Positions 25,528 to 30,133 of a stretch of DNA of 30,133 bases are shown piece by piece. The notes beneath the pieces were generated by a model. That model made no database searches. It saw only the letters and a list, made by a program, of their open reading frames with translations, and was not told the origin of the DNA. Numbering within the stretch: position 1 is the stretch's first letter; each line of letters starts with the position of its first letter. The position numbers and the translations under genes are program-made. This stretch comes from DATIRA01 sp964553405 (GTDB lineage Bacteria; Pseudomonadota; Gammaproteobacteria; Steroidobacterales; Steroidobacteraceae), in NCBI GenBank assembly GCA_964553405.1, contig CAZKLS010000022.1, positions 1 to 30,133 of the forward strand, read 5' to 3'.

Positions 25528-26294
25528 GCGCAGCGCCCGGCACCGGCGACGCCCGGGGCGAGGGCGTGCTGCGTCTCGCGATGTGGTCGGGACCGCGCAA
25601 CATCTCGACCGCGTTGATGCGCTCGTTCGGAAACCGGCCGGACACCCGCGTGGTGGACGAGCCCTTCTACGCGCACTACCTGCAGGTGACGGGGTTCCCG
25701 CATCCCGGCCGGGAGGAGATCATCGCGGCACACGACGCGGACTGGCGCCGCGTGGTCGAGTCGCTGCTGGCCCCGGTGCCGGAAGCCGTGCGCATCCTTT
25801 ACCAGAAGCAGATGTCGCATCACCTGTTGCCCGGGATGCAGCGCGACTGGCTCGACCGCATGACCCACGCGTTCCTGATCCGCGACCCGCGCCACATGCT
25901 GGCCTCGCTCGAGCAGAAGCTCGGCGACTTCGACCTGCCCGCGACCGGGCTGCCGCAGCAGGTGGAGATCTTCGACCAGGTGCTGCAGAGCACGGGCCGT
26001 GTGCCGCCGGTGATCGACGCGGCCGACGTGCTGGCCGCGCCGGAGCAGATGCTGCGGGCACTGTGCGCCGCGCTCGGGGTGCCGTTTACGCCGCGAATGC
26101 TCCGCTGGCCGCCCGGTCGGCGGGAGACCGACGGCGTGTGGGCGAAGCACTGGTACGAGAAGGTCGAGCGGTCCACCGGATTCACGGCCCGCGACGCCGA
26201 GCCTGACCGGCCGCTCGAGGGGCCGCTCGCCCGGCTCGAAGAGGAATGCCGGCCGCTGTACGAAAAGCTGCGCGCGCACCGGCTGCGCGCCTGA
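25524..26294 (+). CDS. Sulfotransferase-like P-loop protein
   Basis: 256 residues. GTG at 25524 overlaps the methyltransferase stop as GTGA. WSGPRNISTAL at 21-31 occupies the 5'-phosphosulfate-binding loop position, although it lacks the usual Lys or Ser-Gly-Thr pattern. LIRDPRHMLASL at 118-129 matches the 3'-phosphate-binding R...S motif. The length fits small sulfotransferase-family proteins. No signal peptide, so it is cytoplasmic, unlike its upstream neighbour. The class IV aminotransferase gene starts 10 bases downstream. Plant branched-chain aminotransferase-like proteins join this same pair of domains in this order (from memory), which argues for a joint function. Genuine PAPS-dependent sulfation is not shown. 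Confidence 0.75.
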   Translation: MSAAPGTGDARGEGVLRLAMWSGPRNISTALMRSFGNRPDTRVVDEPFYAHYLQVTGFPHPGREEIIAAHDADWRRVVESLLAPVPEAVRILYQKQMSHHLLPGMQRDWLDRMTHAFLIRDPRHMLASLEQKLGDFDLPATGLPQQVEIFDQVLQSTGRVPPVIDAADVLAAPEQMLRALCAALGVPFTPRMLRWPPGRRETDGVWAKHWYEKVERSTGFTARDAEPDRPLEGPLARLEEECRPLYEKLRAHRLRA

Positions 26295-26304
26295 GGAGTT
26301 CCCG

Positions 26305-27204
26305 GTGCTGCAGACCTTCGACGAACGCAATCGCGGCCTGATCGTCAACATCAACGGGCGGCTGCTGCCACGCGACGAGGCGGGCGTGAGTCCGTTCGAT
26401 TCCGTCGTGCAGGGCGGGGACGCCGTCTGGGAAGGGCTGCGCCTCTACGACGGGCGCATCTTCCGCCTCGACCGCCACCTCGATCGCCTGGCCAGCTCCG
26501 CGAAGGCACTGGCCTTCGAGCGCGTTCCCGGCCGCGAGGCGATCACGGAGCAGATCCGCCGCACGCTGGCAGCCAACGGGATGCGGGACGGCGTGCACAT
26601 CCGGCTCACGCTGACGCGCGGCGTGAAGTACACCTCGGGGATGGACCCGCGGCTCAATCGCGAGGGTCCGACGCTGATCGTGCTCGCCGAGCACAAGCCG
26701 CCGGTGTACTCGAGGCAGGGGCTCAGCCTCGTAACCAGCAGCGTGCGCCGCTTCCCGCCGGACTGCCTGGACCCCAAGATCCACCACAACAACCTGATCC
26801 AGTCGATACTGGCCAAGATCGAGGCGAACGTCGCCGGCGCCGACGACGCGCTGATGCTCGACCTGCGCGGCTTCGTGGCGGAGACGAACGCCACGCACTT
26901 CTTCGTCGTCGAGCGCGGACGGCTGCGGACGCCGCATGTCGCGGCCTGTCCGGAGGGAATTACCCGCGAGGCCGTGCTGGAACTCTGCCGGGAAAATGCA
27001 ATTCCCTGCGAGGAATGCGACCTGAGCCTCGCCGAGGTCTATCGTGCGGACGAGGCTTTCTGCTCGGGCACGATGGGAGAGCTCGCCTCGGTGACCCGCG
27101 TGGACGGCCGCCAGATCGGGGACGGCGCGCCCGGTGCGGTGACGCAGCGACTCTGTGAACTCTTCGGCGCGCTGACCGCCCGGGAGGGCACGCCGCTCGT
27201 CTAG
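26305..27204 (+). CDS. Class IV PLP aminotransferase (branched-chain / D-amino acid aminotransferase-like)
   Basis: 299 residues from GTG at 26305, with GAGGAG at 26293-26298 overlapping the end of the preceding gene. Fold-type IV features: GGDAVWEGLRLYDG (38-51), with the R-x-x-R-x-x-R-L pattern (54-62) after it, the PLP lysine Lys158 in DPKIHHNN, and Glu193 in VAETNATHFF, the PLP-pyridine-nitrogen ligand. These positions equal those of E. coli IlvE (Lys159, Glu193) within one residue. A cofactor-phosphate loop, GITREAVLELC, follows near 226-236, and SGTMGE at 264-269. It transfers amino groups between an amino acid and a 2-keto acid. IlvE-specific function cannot be assumed: the operon suggests a specialised substrate. 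Confidence 0.9.
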   Translation: MLQTFDERNRGLIVNINGRLLPRDEAGVSPFDSVVQGGDAVWEGLRLYDGRIFRLDRHLDRLASSAKALAFERVPGREAITEQIRRTLAANGMRDGVHIRLTLTRGVKYTSGMDPRLNREGPTLIVLAEHKPPVYSRQGLSLVTSSVRRFPPDCLDPKIHHNNLIQSILAKIEANVAGADDALMLDLRGFVAETNATHFFVVERGRLRTPHVAACPEGITREAVLELCRENAIPCEECDLSLAEVYRADEAFCSGTMGELASVTRVDGRQIGDGAPGAVTQRLCELFGALTAREGTPLV

Positions 27205-27278
27205 GGGCTGCAACCTTTGCCGGGGCCCGCGCATCCAACGAACATCGAGCAGTCAGGATGCGAACAGGGAGTCGGACC

Positions 27279-27917
27279 ATGCTGCGGTACGTTGCAACGC
27301 TGCTTTTCGCGTTTTCCGCCGTGGCGCTGGGTGCTGCGGAGAACCTGAGCCGGGTAAACGGCAGCATCCACGTGGAGCCCGGGCGCGCCGTCGGCGACGT
27401 TTCGAGCGTCAACGGGTCCATCACGATCGGGGCCGGGTCCAGCGCCCGCGAGGTCAAGACCGTCAACGGTTCCCTGCGCGTCGACGCGAAGGCCGTCGTC
27501 GGGTCCGCTGGAACAGTGAACGGCGCGATCACGCTGGACGAGGGCGCGGAGGTCCGGGACGGCGTCGAGACGGTGAACGGTGCGATCCGCCTCGGCGAGC
27601 GTGCACGGGTCGGCGGCCGGCTCGGTAACGTCAACGGCGCGCTGAAGCTCTACGGGGCCCGCGTCGATGGCGGCCTCGAGACGGTCAACGGCGACGTGCT
27701 CGTCGGCTCGGGCTCACGGGTCGAGGGCGGGATTCACGTCCGCAAGAGCAAGGGCTGGTCGCGGAACAGGGAATCAGACAGGCCGCGGGTGACGATCGAG
27801 TCGGGAGCCGTCGTGCACGGTACGCTCCGTTTCGAGCGCGAGGTGGACCTGCACGTCGGCAGCGGCGTGACGCTGGGCGAGATCGAAGGCGTGCAGCCGC
27901 GGCGGCATTCGCTCTGA
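27279..27917 (+). CDS. Secreted VNG-repeat beta-solenoid protein
   Basis: 212 residues. The ATG at 27279 is preferred over the in-frame ATG at 27258, because AGGGA at 27266-27270 is well spaced and the signal peptide (core ~5-17, cleavage near LGA-A 18-20) then starts cleanly. The mature protein is built of repeats of about 18 residues, each with V-N-G-(S/A)-(I/L): VNG at 26, 44, 62, 80, 99, 118 and 136. Such regular short hydrophobic/Gly repeats predict a right-handed beta-solenoid like that of bactofilins or DUF4097 proteins. After a basic KSKGWSRNR segment, one or two degenerate repeats end the protein. The export signal separates it from cytoplasmic bactofilins. It might be a periplasmic scaffold or adhesin. 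Specific function unknown. Confidence 0.85.
   Translation: MLRYVATLLFAFSAVALGAAENLSRVNGSIHVEPGRAVGDVSSVNGSITIGAGSSAREVKTVNGSLRVDAKAVVGSAGTVNGAITLDEGAEVRDGVETVNGAIRLGERARVGGRLGNVNGALKLYGARVDGGLETVNGDVLVGSGSRVEGGIHVRKSKGWSRNRESDRPRVTIESGAVVHGTLRFEREVDLHVGSGVTLGEIEGVQPRRHSL
27354..27740 (+). repeat. Seven VNG coding repeats (~54-bp period)
   Basis: Within the beta-solenoid gene, codons for Val-Asn-Gly recur at residues 26, 44, 62, 80, 99, 118 and 136, i.e. every 54 or 57 bases. The DNA copies share only GTCAACGG/GTGAACGG cores and are otherwise divergent, so the repetition is kept at protein level. Confidence 0.8.
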
Positions 27918-27941
27918 AGTGCGCTCCGGTGCTTGAATGAA

Positions 27942-27969
27942 CGAAGGGCGACCGCAAGGCCGCCCTTCG
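27942..27969. terminator. Hairpin between convergent genes
   Basis: CGAAGGGCG (27942-27950) pairs perfectly with CGCCCTTCG (27961-27969). Inside, CC/GG pairs and a GCAA tetraloop extend the stem after one mismatch. It stands in the 102-base gap between the plus-strand solenoid gene (stop at 27917) and the minus-strand PhoX-like gene (stop at 28020). It is the strongest hairpin I see in the window. Neither side has a proper T tract, so termination may be weak or Rho-assisted. Confidence 0.55.
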
Positions 27970-28019
27970 GCGTGTTCGACGTCCCTGTCGCAGTCAGGCC
28001 TGGCCGGCCGGTCCCTGCA

Positions 28020-29567
28020 TCACTTCTCTTTCCTGCTGCCCCTGACCGGTGCGGCCGAGATGCTCGGCGAGGCCATCAGGTAAACCTGGCCACCCTGCAC
28101 CAACTCGCCGGGGATCGAGTAATGCGCCTGCATGTTGCCCAGGTAGTATCGGCGTCCCGGTTCGTACCAGTTCGCGCTCCGGACGATGTCCGTGACCTCG
28201 ATGACGCCTGAGTTCTCCTCGTCCTGGGTCAGGAAGCCCGGGGCGCCGGGCAGGAACCGAGCGCGATCCGACTCGAGTATCTGCACGGCCGTTTTCGACA
28301 CCGGATCGATCTTCCAGGTCTTTGCGATGTAGGCACTGCCGCCCGGATCCTCCTGGACGATCACGTTGCCGTCGCCGTCCACGGTCAGGTTGTCGAAGGA
28401 TCGCGCGGTCTCGCCGTCCAACCCGGTCAGGGATGCCGAGTCCACGACGAGGTCGATCGTGCCGCCGGTCGGATTCTCGATCGAGTCGAACGTGAACCTG
28501 TACAGGCGCGCCGTCTGGCCGCTGCGTCCGGTCGTCGCCCAGTAGAAGACGTTCGGGTTCCGCGTGTCCCAGTGTCCGTCCTCGGGTCGCGCGAATTCGG
28601 TCACGCCTGCCGCCACCGACAGCGCCTGCAACGCGGCGCCGGTCCCGGCCGCCTCGGCGCGGGTGAACGGATGCAGCTCGAAGCTGCCTTCGATCGCGCC
28701 CGCGTTCTCGCTCGGCGCCGGACCGTTGCCGTAGTTGCTGCCGCCGTCCGTGACCTTGATGCCGTACAGGTAGCCGTTCTGCAGCCCGGCACGCTCGACC
28801 GGGTTGCCCGAGGATTCCTTGTCGCCGACGTACAGGTAGACCTGTCCGGGCGAGGAGTCATCGAGACCGACCACCAGCGTCTTCCCGCCGGCGTTCGGGT
28901 GGGCCACCGAGTTCTCCCAGGAGAACTTGCCGAGGTAAGGAAGCTCGTAGCTGGTGCCCTTCTCGTCGCCGCTGACCACGTGGCCGAACGCGCGTCCCTC
29001 GGCGCCTGCTTCCTCGCCGTTCATGTAGATCAGGCCGTCGAAACCCTTGCCGGAGGCCGGGTCGTAGAAGCCGGTCAGCGGCGGCAGGTCGCCCGAGCAG
29101 AAGCGGTTGAACTGCGCGAGGCCGGTCGTGTCGGCGAACGCGCTGCCGTCCCAGGTCAGGACCCGGCGGATCAGGTCCTCGCCCCACTTCACCTGCAGGC
29201 TGTTCAGGTGGACCGTCCACTGCGAGACGAAGGCCCCATCGGTGCCGTGAGCGCGCGGTACGCCCGAGCCCGGACGCAGCTCGTGGTTCAGGAACACCGT
29301 CATGTAGGCCTTGTCGGCCACGTAGCGGCCGTTCTCGGCGAACTTGCCCGCGACGGCGCCCATGCCGTCCGGGATCCCGACCATCGCATAAGGCGAGTTC
29401 TTCGCCAGGTCGCCGACGGTGACCAGTGAAGTCACCTCCCAGCCGTCGGCCGTCGGCACGACGTAGGGCGTCTCGGAACTCTGGGGGCCGGTGTAGGTGT
29501 CCGCCTGCGCGGCGGCGGTCGCGAGCGCGAGGGTCACGCCGAGGGCAATCATGTTGGACCTGTGCAT
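28020..29567 (-). CDS. Secreted PhoX/DUF839-like protein (phosphatase-family beta-propeller)
   Basis: 515 residues from ATG at 29567 (GGAGA upstream); the frame is open to 29621 but the shorter start gives a clean signal peptide with cleavage at AQA-D (22-23). Features of the DUF839/PhoX family: VGIPDGMGA, a NHELRPGSGVPRAHG segment, MNGEEAGAEGRAFGH, DTRNPNVFYWATTG, and the late DNLTVDGDGNVIVQEDPGG. PhoX enzymes are periplasmic Ca/Fe-dependent alkaline phosphatases, often Tat-exported. This protein has no twin-arginine motif and looks Sec-dependent, so it may be one of the PhoX-like proteins lacking the standard metal assembly. A phosphatase role is likely but unproven. It stands alone, converging on the solenoid gene. 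Confidence 0.8.
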   Translation of the reverse strand: MHRSNMIALGVTLALATAAAQADTYTGPQSSETPYVVPTADGWEVTSLVTVGDLAKNSPYAMVGIPDGMGAVAGKFAENGRYVADKAYMTVFLNHELRPGSGVPRAHGTDGAFVSQWTVHLNSLQVKWGEDLIRRVLTWDGSAFADTTGLAQFNRFCSGDLPPLTGFYDPASGKGFDGLIYMNGEEAGAEGRAFGHVVSGDEKGTSYELPYLGKFSWENSVAHPNAGGKTLVVGLDDSSPGQVYLYVGDKESSGNPVERAGLQNGYLYGIKVTDGGSNYGNGPAPSENAGAIEGSFELHPFTRAEAAGTGAALQALSVAAGVTEFARPEDGHWDTRNPNVFYWATTGRSGQTARLYRFTFDSIENPTGGTIDLVVDSASLTGLDGETARSFDNLTVDGDGNVIVQEDPGGSAYIAKTWKIDPVSKTAVQILESDRARFLPGAPGFLTQDEENSGVIEVTDIVRSANWYEPGRRYYLGNMQAHYSIPGELVQGGQVYLMASPSISAAPVRGSRKEK

Positions 29568-29837
29568 GCCATTGGTCTCCGTGTCGTGAGAGGCTGGTGC
29601 TTGTTGACCTCGAGCACTCATGCCCTCGACCGGCTCGGTGGCCGGCCGGGCGCTGGGTGCCCGGGAGCAGGCACAGGTTCGCCGGCCCGTGTGACCGACG
29701 ATTGACAGAACGACTGCACGATCGTGAATCCGTCGAGGCTGCGCCCGGACGGCCCTGCTCAGCGGCAGCGTCGTCTATCATTGGCCCGGCAGGCGGCCTG
29801 CGATCGAAAGCCGCGGCGACCCAACGGGAGAGATCAG
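29568..29837. promoter_or_regulatory. Divergent intergenic region (270 bases)
   Basis: This gap separates the PhoX-like gene (minus) from the last gene (plus). It contains a perfect TTGACA at 29702-29707, but no good -10 box follows at the right distance. TATCAT at 29776-29781, about 57 bases before the plus-strand ATG, could be a -10 with a poor -35. I see no coding potential with a supported start, and no riboswitch or RNA that I can identify. Confidence 0.25.
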
Positions 29838-30133
29838 ATGATCAGCAAGCGCGGACAGGAACGCTCCGGTCCAAAGCCGGGTAACCACATGCCTCCGCCG
29901 CCTGCGCCGCCCTCGCGGGACGCGAACCCCTGGCCGATGCCGGAGCAGCATCCGGACGCTGCCGGTGGGCAGGTCCCGGCTCCGGTCCGGCTGGGCAAGA
30001 GCGGGGTGCGCCGCAGGCCGGACCAGGCGCCCGGCGCGAAGCCGCGACGCTCCGAGCGCAGGCTGATCCCGCTGTTCATCGTCGCGGGGATCATCGGGCT
30101 CGCGTTCACTGCCGCGCTCGATGCGGCCGAGTC
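29838..30133 (+). CDS. Proline-rich single-span membrane protein (3' end outside window)
   Basis: An open frame from ATG at 29838, with GGGAGAG at 29825-29831, runs to the window end without a stop (98 full codons). The first ~75 residues are hydrophilic, proline-rich and basic (MPPPPAPPSRD, later RRPDQAPG and RRSERR). A hydrophobic segment follows at ~77-94 (LIPLFIVAGIIGLAFTAAL). The positive charges just before it predict a cytoplasmic N-terminus and a periplasmic remainder. I recognise no family in the visible part. Confidence 0.65.
   Translation, partial: MISKRGQERSGPKPGNHMPPPPAPPSRDANPWPMPEQHPDAAGGQVPAPVRLGKSGVRRRPDQAPGAKPRRSERRLIPLFIVAGIIGLAFTAALDAAE

Noticed and set aside
27279..27917. 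Bactofilin annotation for the VNG-repeat protein
   Set aside because: The repeats are similar in style, but the signal peptide and strict VNG period do not fit cytoplasmic bactofilins.

Overview
The window is uniformly GC-rich and densely coded. Start sites have Gram-negative features: Sec signal peptides, two lipoproteins with lipobox cysteines, and periplasmic hydrolases. The mix of wax-ester/diacylglycerol acyltransferase, AlkK-type acyl-CoA ligase, OtsA/OtsB, TauE/SafE, BASS transporter, GcvA-type LysR regulator and PhoX-like protein suggests a free-living aerobic proteobacterium, most likely a gammaproteobacterium. The exact lineage cannot be settled from the sequence. I see no tRNA, rRNA, CRISPR, insertion sequence, phage gene or attachment site, and no obvious compositional island.

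Layout. (1) 1-8847, plus strand: a sulfatase-centred cluster. It holds the 3' end of one sulfatase, a polytopic membrane protein fused to a spermidine-synthase-like domain, a second sulfatase paralogous to the first, a secreted HAD phosphatase, a large AtsA-type arylsulfatase and a small membrane protein. A hairpin at 8854-8871 separates it from the next block. (2) 8864-13889, minus strand: a neutral-lipid block with a DUF2505-like protein, a WS/DGAT acyltransferase, a DUF3047-like protein and an acyl-CoA ligase. (3) 13970-19425, minus strand: five genes chained by 4-base start/stop overlaps, encoding a ThDP enzyme, a BASS transporter, an NAD-dependent epimerase, an SDR and a zinc alcohol dehydrogenase. 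A TauE/SafE exporter (19527-20366) is transcribed divergently. (4) 20414-21468, plus strand: two lipoproteins, one carrying tandem VOC domains and one tiny. (5) 21456-23620, minus strand: otsB-otsA for trehalose synthesis. (6) 23765-27204, plus strand: a LysR regulator, a secreted COG4798-type methyltransferase, a sulfotransferase-like protein and a class IV aminotransferase, largely coupled by overlaps. (7) 27279-30133: a secreted VNG-repeat beta-solenoid, a PhoX/DUF839 protein on the minus strand, and the start of a proline-rich single-span membrane protein.

How they may work together. The sulfatases and HAD phosphatase probably remove sulfate and phosphate from substrates outside the cytoplasm. 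The lipid block activates fatty acids and esterifies them into storage lipid. The five-gene operon looks like a complete import-and-oxidise pathway for an unidentified carboxylate or carbonyl compound. The LysR-linked operon and the sulfatase cluster are the best candidates for undescribed systems. No gene for sulfatase maturation (formylglycine-generating enzyme or anaerobic maturase) is present here, so it must lie elsewhere.
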